This document shows positions 26,675-34,503 of a stretch of 64,000 nt of DNA, piece by piece (position 1 is the stretch's first letter; every line of letters begins with the position of its first letter). The position numbers and the translations under genes are program-made. The notes beneath the pieces are model-generated. The model saw nothing but the letters and a program-made list of their open reading frames with translations, did not search any database and had not been told where the DNA came from. The stretch lies in assembly GCA_018222805.1 (NCBI GenBank), contig JAAEZQ010000002.1, positions 62,001-126,000 on the forward strand, given 5' to 3'. The stretch comes from Vibrionaceae bacterium (GTDB lineage Bacteria > Pseudomonadota > Gammaproteobacteria > Enterobacterales > Vibrionaceae).

Positions 26675-27529
26675 CTAATCGATATTCTTTACGTTCATGC
26701 GATTTTTAAATTCAAAGACGTGTTCCGGACAAACATCTAAACAGCGACCACAACTGATACAGTTCTGATCCATTACTCGGCGATCACCTTCTTTTAAGGG
26801 CAACCTTAATACCTCTGGTTCTGGACACACGTAAAAACAATCCATGCATTTCGTGCATGCTTCACGTCTTACGGCGGTAACTCTGAGAATACTCTTTCTG
26901 CCTATGACGCCGTAGGTTGCGCCTAAAGGACACAAGTGACCACACCACCCATGTTCCACAAGCAACAGATCCAGGACAAAAACGAGTCCAACTAAAACCC
27001 AACCTGCTCCCATGCCAAACACGAGCCCTCGATGCAACGCGGCAACCGGATCTATCCATGTCCAGAGGATCGCGCCGGAGAATGCACTGCCCAACATCAG
27101 AACTGGAATTAACCAATAGCGAATAGATGGAGACCAGCGATAACTCGCTTTGATATTCAGTTTTCTGCGTAGCCAGGCAGCAACGTCTGTCACCACATTC
27201 AAAGGGCATACCCACGCGCAAAATGCTCGTGGTGCAAGAATCGCATAAATCACAATAACGATGGCTACCCCTAATAAAACATTAAACTCCGGAACATGCC
27301 CAGTAGCCAAAGCCTGCAGTACTATCAGCGGATCGCTCATTGGTACAGTATCTAGCAACATACTAGACGAAAGATTGCCAGAAAAAACACCTAGCGTTGG
27401 CCCAGCCATAAACAGTGCGACAATGGTGAGTTGGCAAAGCCTGCGTAAGATTAGAAATCGGTGTGCTCGCCACCAGCCAAGCTTTTCTACTGCCTCTTTA
27501 CCAGCATCTTGAGCTAAGTTTTTAGCCAT
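26675..27529 (-). CDS. napH: NapH-type quinol dehydrogenase membrane subunit
   Basis: 284 residues. Four membrane helices carry cysteine motifs in the loops (CAWVCPLN; CGHLCPLG). Two 4Fe-4S ferredoxin motifs follow near the C-terminus (CTKCMDCFYVCP and CISCGRCLDVCP). With NapG, NapH passes electrons from quinol to periplasmic nitrate reductase. Its start overlaps the napG stop by one base. No napFDABC genes are in view, so the partner reductase must be elsewhere, or this pair serves another periplasmic reductase. Confidence 0.92.
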   Translation of the reverse strand: MAKNLAQDAGKEAVEKLGWWRAHRFLILRRLCQLTIVALFMAGPTLGVFSGNLSSSMLLDTVPMSDPLIVLQALATGHVPEFNVLLGVAIVIVIYAILAPRAFCAWVCPLNVVTDVAAWLRRKLNIKASYRWSPSIRYWLIPVLMLGSAFSGAILWTWIDPVAALHRGLVFGMGAGWVLVGLVFVLDLLLVEHGWCGHLCPLGATYGVIGRKSILRVTAVRREACTKCMDCFYVCPEPEVLRLPLKEGDRRVMDQNCISCGRCLDVCPEHVFEFKNRMNVKNID

Positions 27530-28302
27530 TACTTACCTCCTTTTAGAGACTCGAGTGCACCTGCCGGTACAGGGTTTTCTTGTGGAAGCACGTTCTCTAA
27601 AGGTTTGTCTATTTCCTGCCAACCGAAGTTGTAGTGGCTACCAACTTTGCCTTTCGCTAAGTCCGTAGGCACAACCTTGATTGCCGAGACATCCAGTACA
27701 CAGGCCTGTTCACATTTACCACAACCTGTACAGACCTCTGAATTAACGGTTGGGATCAGCTTAGCGTGGTAGCCTGTGCGGTCGTTGTGAATGTTCTCTA
27801 AAGTAATCGCCTCATCAATAAGAGGACAGACTCGGTAACACACATCACAACGTAACCCCTGCCAGTTAAGGCACGTTTCGTGATCGATGAGCACCGCAGT
27901 CCCCATGCGCGCGTCATCAATGTTCGTTAATTCAGGATCGAGCGCCCCACTCGGACACGCAACCACACACGGAATGTCCTCACACATTTCGCATGGTATA
28001 TCACGTGCAGTGAAATACGGTGAGCCTGTAGCAACCGGAGATAATAGCGTGGCAAGTTTTAACGTATCGTATGGGCATGCTTGTACACACAGTCCACAAC
28101 GGATGCAGGCAGATTCAAAGTCACCCTCTGGCAGAGCACCCGGTGGCCTGATTGGGACCCCTTTGGTTTCGCGAGCTTGACTTTGCAAGGACTGTAGCCC
28201 CAATACACAGGCAGCAGCACCAACGCCCATCGCAGTTCGAGCAGTATCACGCAAAAATCGGCGACGACTTTGGGACATTTTTGACGGGAATGATTTCATC
28301 AC
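27529..28302 (-). CDS. napG: NapG-type periplasmic ferredoxin (Tat-exported)
   Basis: 257 residues. A twin-arginine signal ([12 protein letters not shown]) and hydrophobic stretch are followed by four 4Fe-4S binding motifs (for example [12 protein letters not shown] and [12 protein letters not shown]). It is exported folded and relays electrons between NapH and periplasmic NapC/NapAB-type partners. ATG 28302 is at the first Met of a doubled pair (MMK). A near-perfect FNR box about 95 bases upstream fits anaerobic induction. Confidence 0.93.
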   Translation of the reverse strand: MMKSFPSKMSQSRRRFLRDTARTAMGVGAAACVLGLQSLQSQARETKGVPIRPPGALPEGDFESACIRCGLCVQACPYDTLKLATLLSPVATGSPYFTARDIPCEMCEDIPCVVACPSGALDPELTNIDDARMGTAVLIDHETCLNWQGLRCDVCYRVCPLIDEAITLENIHNDRTGYHAKLIPTVNSEVCTGCGKCEQACVLDVSAIKVVPTDLAKGKVGSHYNFGWQEIDKPLENVLPQENPVPAGALESLKGGK

Positions 28303-28688
28303 GTTTCCTCAAAGAAGCTCCTTTATCAAGTTAAGCATAAATAGCCCGAAACGTGCTTTTTCCCCATGCCTCATAAGGGGTAACTCAGACCTCTATTGAT
28401 TCAAGTCAACTTTAAGCGCCTACCCGCTTCACAGTTTAAAAACCTTCTTTTCTCAGCTAAAAATGAATTCACCACAATCACCTATAAATGCGTAAAGTTT
28501 CAGTATAAAAATCCAACACATTTTCAATCTTATCGGCATAATCAGCTTTAAATTACTAGATAAACTTAAAGAGACACATATGTAACCAGCTGATTTTAAT
28601 GATATAAGTTTAATAAAATTTAAAAAATGCTATTCAAAATTAAAAACAGTGGTTAGATTAAGGTAAAACAAACACAAAGGAGAGAAGC
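28303..28688. other. Divergent regulatory region, napG / acetyltransferase
   Basis: AT-rich and without genes. Apart from the FNR-like site and a possible napG -10 (TTATGA on the minus strand, 28376-28371), I see nothing distinctive. The acetyltransferase gene has AAAGGAGA just before its ATG. Confidence 0.5.
28396..28409 (-). promoter_or_regulatory. FNR box upstream of napG
   Basis: TTGAT-TCAA-GTCAA matches the FNR consensus TTGAT-N4-ATCAA at 9 of 10 positions. The -10 candidate at 28371-28376 puts the box near -40, the position for class II activation. Confidence 0.6.
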
Positions 28689-29189
28689 ATGGAAATAATC
28701 GTACGTCCAACCACGGTTGAAGACGCAGCCGATCTGGTTGAAATTTATTCACAGCCTAAAGCGCAACGTGAAACCCTGCAGCTCCCTAACCCGTCTATTG
28801 CCATGTGGAAGGAAAGATTGACTAACATGCCTGCTGGTGTATACAGCTATGTAGCCGAAGTAGATGGTCAGGTAGTCGGTAACATCGGCTTTCATCACTC
28901 ACAACGTCCCAGAACTTCGCATACGGCTTCCTTTGGTATTGGTGTTCACGACCGTTTTCACGGCCTTGGTGTAGGCAGTAAGTTAATTGAGACGGTGACA
29001 GAATTAGCCGATAACTGGTTAAATGTAAGGCGAATTCAAATAGAAGTGAACGCAGACAACGATGCAGCCATTGGTTTATACAAAAAGCATGGCTTCCAAA
29101 TCGAAGGCGAAGCCGTTGATGCCTGCTTCCGCGATGGCGAGTTCATCAATACCTATTACATGGCGCGAATAAGACCCAGTAAGAATTAG
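28689..29189 (+). CDS. GNAT-family N-acetyltransferase (YhhY-like)
   Basis: 166 residues, one GNAT domain. The acetyl-CoA loop is in HDRFHGLGVGSKLI (R/Q-x-x-G-x-G/A). The strand-helix pair VRRIQIEVNADNDAAIGLYK and the end GEAVDACFRDGEFINTYYMA are typical. The N-terminal segment (RETLQLPNPSIAMWKERL) resembles E. coli YhhY, an amino-acid/antibiotic-derivative acetyltransferase. The real substrate is unknown. It is monocistronic with its own terminator. Confidence 0.9.
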   Translation: MEIIVRPTTVEDAADLVEIYSQPKAQRETLQLPNPSIAMWKERLTNMPAGVYSYVAEVDGQVVGNIGFHHSQRPRTSHTASFGIGVHDRFHGLGVGSKLIETVTELADNWLNVRRIQIEVNADNDAAIGLYKKHGFQIEGEAVDACFRDGEFINTYYMARIRPSKN

Positions 29190-29195
29190 AATTCC

Positions 29196-29217
29196 GCCTC
29201 CACAAGGAGGCTTTCTC
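29196..29217 (+). terminator. Terminator after the acetyltransferase gene
   Basis: GCCTCC / ACAA / GGAGGC followed by TTTCTC. It overlaps the 3' end of the converging kinase-like gene. Confidence 0.6.
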
Positions 29218-30223
29218 ATTGAGATTGGGCTTTTAGTGAAGTAATCGCTCTCGCCGTCAACGCTTCGGTATAGGGATTAATTTTCCAGTGGTTCGGACTC
29301 CAACCTTTTACAAAACGCTGAAAGTCAGCCCAGGCGACAGAAAACAGTGGGCGCCACTCTCGCTCTACATCTTTAGGGTCAAGATGTGACTGGTAGATTT
29401 GAAGTGCACGCGTCAGTTCTTTGAAATAGGTATCGAGTACCCAATTCTCCATTTCTGAACATGCTTCTGGATCGACCGCACTGCTCATAAACAGCGCCAC
29501 ATCCTTCATAGCACAACCATGACCAACATACTGAAAGTCGACTGCAGCAACCGATGATTCTGCGTCATCAAAACAGAAGTTAGCTAATTTGGCATCGCCA
29601 TGAACGATAGTTTGATATTTTGCGCGGGTAAGTGTGCTATCAATTAAAGACGCAGCTTGTTTTAACTCTGTATCTTCTAAAGCTTCCAGTTCATCTGGCC
29701 TCGTTGCCAAATGCCAATAGGTTCCGGTTTTCCATAACTGATCATTGTGAATCCCTACATTGCGAGCATGAAAATGCGCTAACCAAGAGAGGCAAGCACG
29801 CAAATGTTTTTTAGACGCCTTAGTCATCACTTTGGGAAAACCCGCTTGCGCGAGATCTTCCATGACGATCAGCCATTCGTTTTCCGCTTGAAAGCATTTT
29901 AACCCTTTCGGTATCCGGCAATGTTCGTCGACAGATTGGCTAAAGTGCTCATACCAACTGACCTCAACCTGATAAGAGTGCAGCTTACGTTGATGAGAAC
30001 GATCGGTATTCCAGCCCCGCGGGTGCTCTGATGGTTTGGGAAGCGTCACATGTTTTACAATGACCGAGTACTCGGGAAAAATAAGCCGAACCAGTTCACC
30101 ATACCCTTCCCAAAGGGATTGAATCACTTCGATCGAAACAAGATTGCCAAGGTTTAGCTCATTGCCGATCTTTTGGTACAAAGAATTAATAATTCGCGCT
30201 CCTATGCCAAAAGGTGTGCCCAC
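29216..30223 (-). CDS. APH/choline-kinase-like phosphotransferase
   Basis: 335 residues. A kinase-like fold with the catalytic loop VHGDAKLANFCFDD (Asp and Asn positions intact) and the metal-binding segment VAAVDFQYVGHG. The N-lobe has VIVKHV with the ATP-binding Lys and VMEDL as hinge. The family phosphorylates small alcohols, sugars or antibiotics; nothing here names the substrate. The GTG start overlaps the end of the upstream small acetyltransferase gene by 22 bases, so the two are coupled. Confidence 0.85.
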   Translation of the reverse strand: MGTPFGIGARIINSLYQKIGNELNLGNLVSIEVIQSLWEGYGELVRLIFPEYSVIVKHVTLPKPSEHPRGWNTDRSHQRKLHSYQVEVSWYEHFSQSVDEHCRIPKGLKCFQAENEWLIVMEDLAQAGFPKVMTKASKKHLRACLSWLAHFHARNVGIHNDQLWKTGTYWHLATRPDELEALEDTELKQAASLIDSTLTRAKYQTIVHGDAKLANFCFDDAESSVAAVDFQYVGHGCAMKDVALFMSSAVDPEACSEMENWVLDTYFKELTRALQIYQSHLDPKDVEREWRPLFSVAWADFQRFVKGWSPNHWKINPYTEALTARAITSLKAQSQ

Positions 30224-30477
30224 TGTTTATTTTTATCAATGTAGTGCCCAACATAAGGACAAACCGGGACGATTTTGTAGCCCAATGATTCAATCTCTGG
30301 CAGTACCGCTTCCATCATCACCTTTCCGCACCCCTTACCTCTAAGCTCTTCAGGAACCAAGGTAGACGTGATATGCATTTCGCCATTGTGTAGTTGATAC
30401 TCGACTTTAGCGCTAAACCCTGGTTCCAGTTCAACCCAAAAGAGGCCATTTTCGATGTCGTGAGTCACTTTTTGCAT
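30202..30477 (-). CDS. Small GNAT-like acetyltransferase (YjdJ-type)
   Basis: 91 residues. The single-domain mini-GNAT family shows here as STLVPEELRGKGCGKVMMEA (the acetyl-CoA loop R-G-K-G-C-G-K) and the end motif IVPVCPYVGHYIDKN. Substrates are not established. It is the first gene of a two-gene minus-strand unit with the phosphotransferase. Confidence 0.85.
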   Translation of the reverse strand: MQKVTHDIENGLFWVELEPGFSAKVEYQLHNGEMHITSTLVPEELRGKGCGKVMMEAVLPEIESLGYKIVPVCPYVGHYIDKNKQWAHLLA

Positions 30478-30598
30478 AACTTACTGCCTTATTTTCCGTT
30501 CACTTATTGAATCGAACTATATCACTGAATAAAATCAATACCACGCTAGGAAGCCCAATCAATTCATATCAGCCCCTTTTTCAGGTTCGACCATAATA

Positions 30599-31342
30599 AT
30601 GAGAAATATGATACCCAGCGCCATAGATGGCAAGCGACCTTCTCAAAGTAAGAGGGAACCAGAACGTCAGGCGACAACATTAAACAGCACCGATGCAATG
30701 GCAATGGTGGAGCACGGTAGCGAAGTTTCTTTAAACGTGACCACGCCAGTAGGAACCAAGTTTATTACCACTAGCACTTTTGTTGGCTGCCATTCAAACC
30801 ATACCGCATTGGTAGAAGTACCGAATATCTCAGAAGAAGATCTCAAGTTCTACTTTCAGGAAGGATTTTGGGTAAACATCAAAGCGTACTCTCAGCGTGG
30901 TGAAGGTGCCATTATTCCTTTTAGAGCTCAAATACAGCATCGCTTAGGGGACCCTTACCCAATATTGGTGCTTAGCTTACCAAATACGATGCAAGTGTAT
31001 CAGCTCAGGAAAGAAGTTCGCTACGAAGTCAATTTGAAGGCACATGTGCGCCTAGAAACACATCGCAATGAATGTGAGATAAGAGATATCTCACGAAGTG
31101 GCTGCCGCTTCGTGACTTCACCAATGAGTCGTCCACTACAAGTTGGCGACCAGATTTCGTTAGATGTAGCCATGCAGGAAGATAACCGTTTGCTAGCACC
31201 GCTAAACGGCCGCATCTGTAATCTGCAAAAGTCGACACATTACTCCCGCTATGGTGTGGAATTTGATGACGTAGGTAAAACCAATGCAAAGGGCTTACTG
31301 AGCAACCTCAAATTTGACGGAACCAAACTCAAGTTAAAGTAG
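30599..31342 (+). CDS. PilZ-domain protein (c-di-GMP effector)
   Basis: 247 residues. An N-terminal beta-barrel flagellar-brake-like region (about 45-145) is followed by a PilZ domain (about 145-240) with the c-di-GMP signatures RKEVR and DISRSGCRF. It should bind c-di-GMP and act on a partner, as YcgR does on the flagellar motor. Starts at ATG 30599 or 30608 are both possible; neither has a strong ribosome site. It is monocistronic and ends in a bidirectional terminator. It fits the several c-di-GMP enzymes in this window. Confidence 0.9.
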   Translation: MRNMIPSAIDGKRPSQSKREPERQATTLNSTDAMAMVEHGSEVSLNVTTPVGTKFITTSTFVGCHSNHTALVEVPNISEEDLKFYFQEGFWVNIKAYSQRGEGAIIPFRAQIQHRLGDPYPILVLSLPNTMQVYQLRKEVRYEVNLKAHVRLETHRNECEIRDISRSGCRFVTSPMSRPLQVGDQISLDVAMQEDNRLLAPLNGRICNLQKSTHYSRYGVEFDDVGKTNAKGLLSNLKFDGTKLKLK

Positions 31343-31384
31343 TTCGTCATTTGTCTCATCGTTCTTTCTTATGACACAAGAATA

Positions 31385-31411
31385 GAAAAAGGCACTGAAT
31401 GTGCCTTTTTC
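31385..31411. terminator. Bidirectional terminator, PilZ gene / Lon-like gene
   Basis: GAAAAAGGCAC / TGAAT / GTGCCTTTTTC, an 11-base stem with T/A runs on both sides. Confidence 0.9.
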
Positions 31412-31458
31412 TTGTTTAGTTCGGTCAGCGACTAAAGCGCTTTTCCGCGATATTTTGT

Positions 31459-33819
31459 CTACTTTCTCAATGCATTGAGCTTAGCTTGAGCAATCCCAAA
31501 AATCGTATCGATCGGATAAGAGCCTTCTTCTGTTGGCTCCCCGGCCACTTTTCCGGTGAACAGTTCAATCGCTTCGGTGACATGGTCGATCGCCCAAATA
31601 TTAAATTCACCTCTTTCTACCGCTTTGACGATATCAGCTCGTAACATCAAGTTATGTGCATTAGAAGCCGGAATGATTACTCCTTGGCCGTCATGACGAC
31701 CTTTAATGACACATACATCATAAAAGCCCTCAATCTTTTCGTTTACGCCGCCAATGGGTTGCGCTTCGCCAAACTGGTTCATTGAACCTGTAATGGCGAT
31801 ATCCTGACGGTTTGGCTGTTTAGAAAACGCTGAAGCGACCGCACACAACTCTGCCATACTGGCACTATCTCCATCGACCCCGCCATAAGACTGCTCAAAG
31901 GTTATCGTGGTCGTAAGCGGAACACGTGCATTTTTCCCAAACACAGAAGACAAATAAGCCGATAAAATCATGACTCCTTTGGAGTGAATACTACCACCCA
32001 GATCAACACTGCGTTCGATATCAATCACTTCACCGTCACCATAGCACGTGGTCGCGGTAATACGGTTTGGTGTTCCAAACATATAGTCGCTGGTACTCAG
32101 CACAGACAAAGCATTAACTTGCCCAACCGCCGTACCTTCAGTGCGTATCAACGTAGTACCATTGACATACGATTCCAGCACACTGTCACGCAAGCGGCTC
32201 ACGCGCATTTCTTGATTTTTCAACGCTTCTTGTACATGCCCTGTACGAATCATGTTGGAGTTTGCCTGACGTGCTACGTAGTTTGACTCTCGGAGCAAGT
32301 TAGCAATATTCGCGGAATGCAGCGACAGTTTGGATTGGTCTCCTGATAAGCGCGAGCTGTATTCAATAATACGGGCAATGGCTTTCTTGTCACAATGCAG
32401 CATGTTGTTATCGTGGACGACACTAGAAATAAAACGTGCATAGTGCAACTCGGACTCGGGAGTACGGCTCATTTCATCTTCGAAATCCGCCGTAACTCGG
32501 AACAGCTCGCTAAATTCTGGATCATAGTGCTGTAACAATTGATACGTTCGGTAGTCACCAAACAGGATAATTTTGATGTCCAAAGGGATTGGTTCTGGAT
32601 CTAATGACACCGCGCCCGTTAACGTCACTTCTTTCTCGAGTGAAGTAAAGCTTAACTGACGAGAGCGAATAGCGCGCTTCAGACCATCCCACACATACGG
32701 CTGCTCCAGCACTTTCTGAGCATCCATCAATAGTACACCGCCATTCGCTTTGTGTACGCTACCCGCACGGATAAGTGAAAAATCGGTAAATACCGTACCT
32801 TTAAAGGTCGCTGTTTCAATTGAACCAAACAGTGAGTGATAGTTAGGGTTTTCTTCGACTACAATCGGGAAATCACTGTTACAGCGACTGACCAGTACAT
32901 TCACTTTATAGCGGCGCGGTAACTTCTTATCTAAAGACGCGGTCGCTATTTCACCTTGCTCACCACTTTGGTCTAGAAAGATATCTGCGTTCTCGACGAT
33001 GTCTTTTTGGAGCTCAGTAAGATAAGTTTTGATCTCTGGGTATTGTGAATAATCCACTTTAAGCGTTTTAATGAAGTGCGTAATAACATCCAGTGTCACT
33101 TCATCATTTAGCTTTTTGATCTTATCACTAAAGGTTTCTTCCCACTCCGTGAGTTCACGTACCATGGAGCGCAAAGCCACTTCCAATTCATCAATGGCAT
33201 CGCTAAATTGTTCTTGCTCTTTTTTACTCAGAGCATCAAAAGACTCTTCGGTATGCAACTCATCGCCATTCATCGCGACAAACTGGTAGTCACCTTGCGT
33301 TGTGATCGTCAGGCTAATCCCTTTGTCTTTCGCTTCCTTACTGATACGATCCAACTCATTCTGTTGCTTGCTGGCGAGTTGGTTTTTTAAACGATCCGCG
33401 CGGCTAAAGTACATTTCGTTATCGAATGCCAATGGTAATGCATTGAGTAATTTACCCATTAAGGCTTCTATATCAACTCGTAGTTTATTCCCAATACCAC
33501 AAGGCAGTTTCAGTACCTTAGGTGTACGAGTGTCTTCAAAATTCGCAACATAACACCAATCAAATAACGCTTCTACGTCGTGTTGATGACGATTTAAGTA
33601 ACGTAAAATCATGGTACGTTTACCTAGACCATTCTGACCGATTGCGTAAATATTGTATCCTTTCTCCTTGATTGACATCGCAAACTCAACCGCCTTTTGA
33701 GCACGTTCCTGCCCTACGATTTCATCAAGAGGAGGTAGTTCCTTGGTCGACTTACATGGCATATTCTCTAGATCAGCTACAGAATATAACTGCTTTGGTT
33801 CTAGCCTTAGTATTGCCAT
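31459..33819 (-). CDS. Lon-like ATP-dependent protease (YcbZ type)
   Basis: 786 residues. The N-terminal part has a Walker A-like loop GQNGLGKRT (about 57-65), an internal helical insertion, and a second AAA segment where the expected Walker B reads VLLMDAQK, without the usual acidic pair. The C-terminal Lon protease domain keeps the dyad: Ser in GDSASMAEL and Lys in GGVNEKIEGF. Such proteins are annotated as Lon-related proteases; substrates are unknown and ATPase strength is doubtful. Its AAGGAAG ribosome site sits right before ATG 33819. It is monocistronic. Confidence 0.9.
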   Translation of the reverse strand: MAILRLEPKQLYSVADLENMPCKSTKELPPLDEIVGQERAQKAVEFAMSIKEKGYNIYAIGQNGLGKRTMILRYLNRHQHDVEALFDWCYVANFEDTRTPKVLKLPCGIGNKLRVDIEALMGKLLNALPLAFDNEMYFSRADRLKNQLASKQQNELDRISKEAKDKGISLTITTQGDYQFVAMNGDELHTEESFDALSKKEQEQFSDAIDELEVALRSMVRELTEWEETFSDKIKKLNDEVTLDVITHFIKTLKVDYSQYPEIKTYLTELQKDIVENADIFLDQSGEQGEIATASLDKKLPRRYKVNVLVSRCNSDFPIVVEENPNYHSLFGSIETATFKGTVFTDFSLIRAGSVHKANGGVLLMDAQKVLEQPYVWDGLKRAIRSRQLSFTSLEKEVTLTGAVSLDPEPIPLDIKIILFGDYRTYQLLQHYDPEFSELFRVTADFEDEMSRTPESELHYARFISSVVHDNNMLHCDKKAIARIIEYSSRLSGDQSKLSLHSANIANLLRESNYVARQANSNMIRTGHVQEALKNQEMRVSRLRDSVLESYVNGTTLIRTEGTAVGQVNALSVLSTSDYMFGTPNRITATTCYGDGEVIDIERSVDLGGSIHSKGVMILSAYLSSVFGKNARVPLTTTITFEQSYGGVDGDSASMAELCAVASAFSKQPNRQDIAITGSMNQFGEAQPIGGVNEKIEGFYDVCVIKGRHDGQGVIIPASNAHNLMLRADIVKAVERGEFNIWAIDHVTEAIELFTGKVAGEPTEEGSYPIDTIFGIAQAKLNALRK

Positions 33820-33962
33820 ATCCGCTTCCTTTTTCTTATTGTCGTCAATTGAGTGTAGAGATTATTTGTTTAATTTTAAGTGATTTACATTACATCACGG
33901 CCTAAGCGAACACTTTATGAGCAATCAAACCACAAAAAATGACAACAACACACACTTGCAAT

Positions 33963-33977
33963 TGATAACCATTTTCA
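33963..33977 (+). promoter_or_regulatory. Fur-box-like site
   Basis: TGATAAC-C-ATTTTCA matches the 7-1-7 Fur consensus TGATAAT-N-ATTATCA at 12 of 14 positions. It lies 38 bases before the small TPR gene and about 144 bases before the divergent Lon-like gene. Confidence 0.45.
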
Positions 33978-34014
33978 TCTAATATCGTATTTAATCTAAT
34001 TTGGGGAGTTGAAC

Positions 34015-34272
34015 ATGGATATTGATCAATGCTGGATGCGCTACATGAAAGCAGGACAGTTGATGCAACAAGGTCACTGGCCTGAAGCTCATCGTTTATA
34101 TGAAGACGTGCTTAATCACCTACCCAATCACATACACTCAGCGCTGGAAAACGACCAGAGCAACGCAGAATGGATGATAGAATTGAACCATGTTACCCAT
34201 GCACACGAACAGTTTCTGCATTTACAGGCGATGATCTCTAGAGAACCTGACAATACGCGCCTTTACAATTAA
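34015..34272 (+). CDS. Small TPR-like protein
   Basis: 85 residues from ATG 34015, with GGGGAG six bases upstream (a TTG two codons earlier is unlikely). A single helical pair resembles one TPR (AGQLMQQGHWPEAHRLYEDV), then HIHSALENDQSNAEWM and a C-terminal helix. No signal or membrane segment. The function is unknown. A Fur-like site in its promoter suggests a link to iron status (inference). Confidence 0.75.
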   Translation: MDIDQCWMRYMKAGQLMQQGHWPEAHRLYEDVLNHLPNHIHSALENDQSNAEWMIELNHVTHAHEQFLHLQAMISREPDNTRLYN

Positions 34273-34450
34273 GTCACGAATCCCGGTGCCGCAGAGAAGC
34301 GTCATTTGGTAATGAAGCCGTCGTATCAGTTTAAATATGGGCGTAGCTGCCTTTCGGTTTGGCCGCCGAGACTGGTTGGTTTAACGAGTCAGACTTAGTC
34401 AATCCGACTCACTATACTGTTATCAGTATGACTTGAGTTCCCCCAACCAT

Positions 34451-34482
34451 AAAAATGCCGCGATTTTGTCGCGGCATTTTTT
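34451..34482. terminator. Bidirectional terminator, small TPR gene / oligopeptidase gene
   Basis: AAAAATGCCGCGA / TTTTG / TCGCGGCATTTTT, a 13-base stem. The stretch from 34273 to 34450 before it holds no open frame and would be a long 3' leader of the small gene. Confidence 0.9.
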
Positions 34483-34503
34483 AGTCTTCTAACTTATTGG
34501 CCG

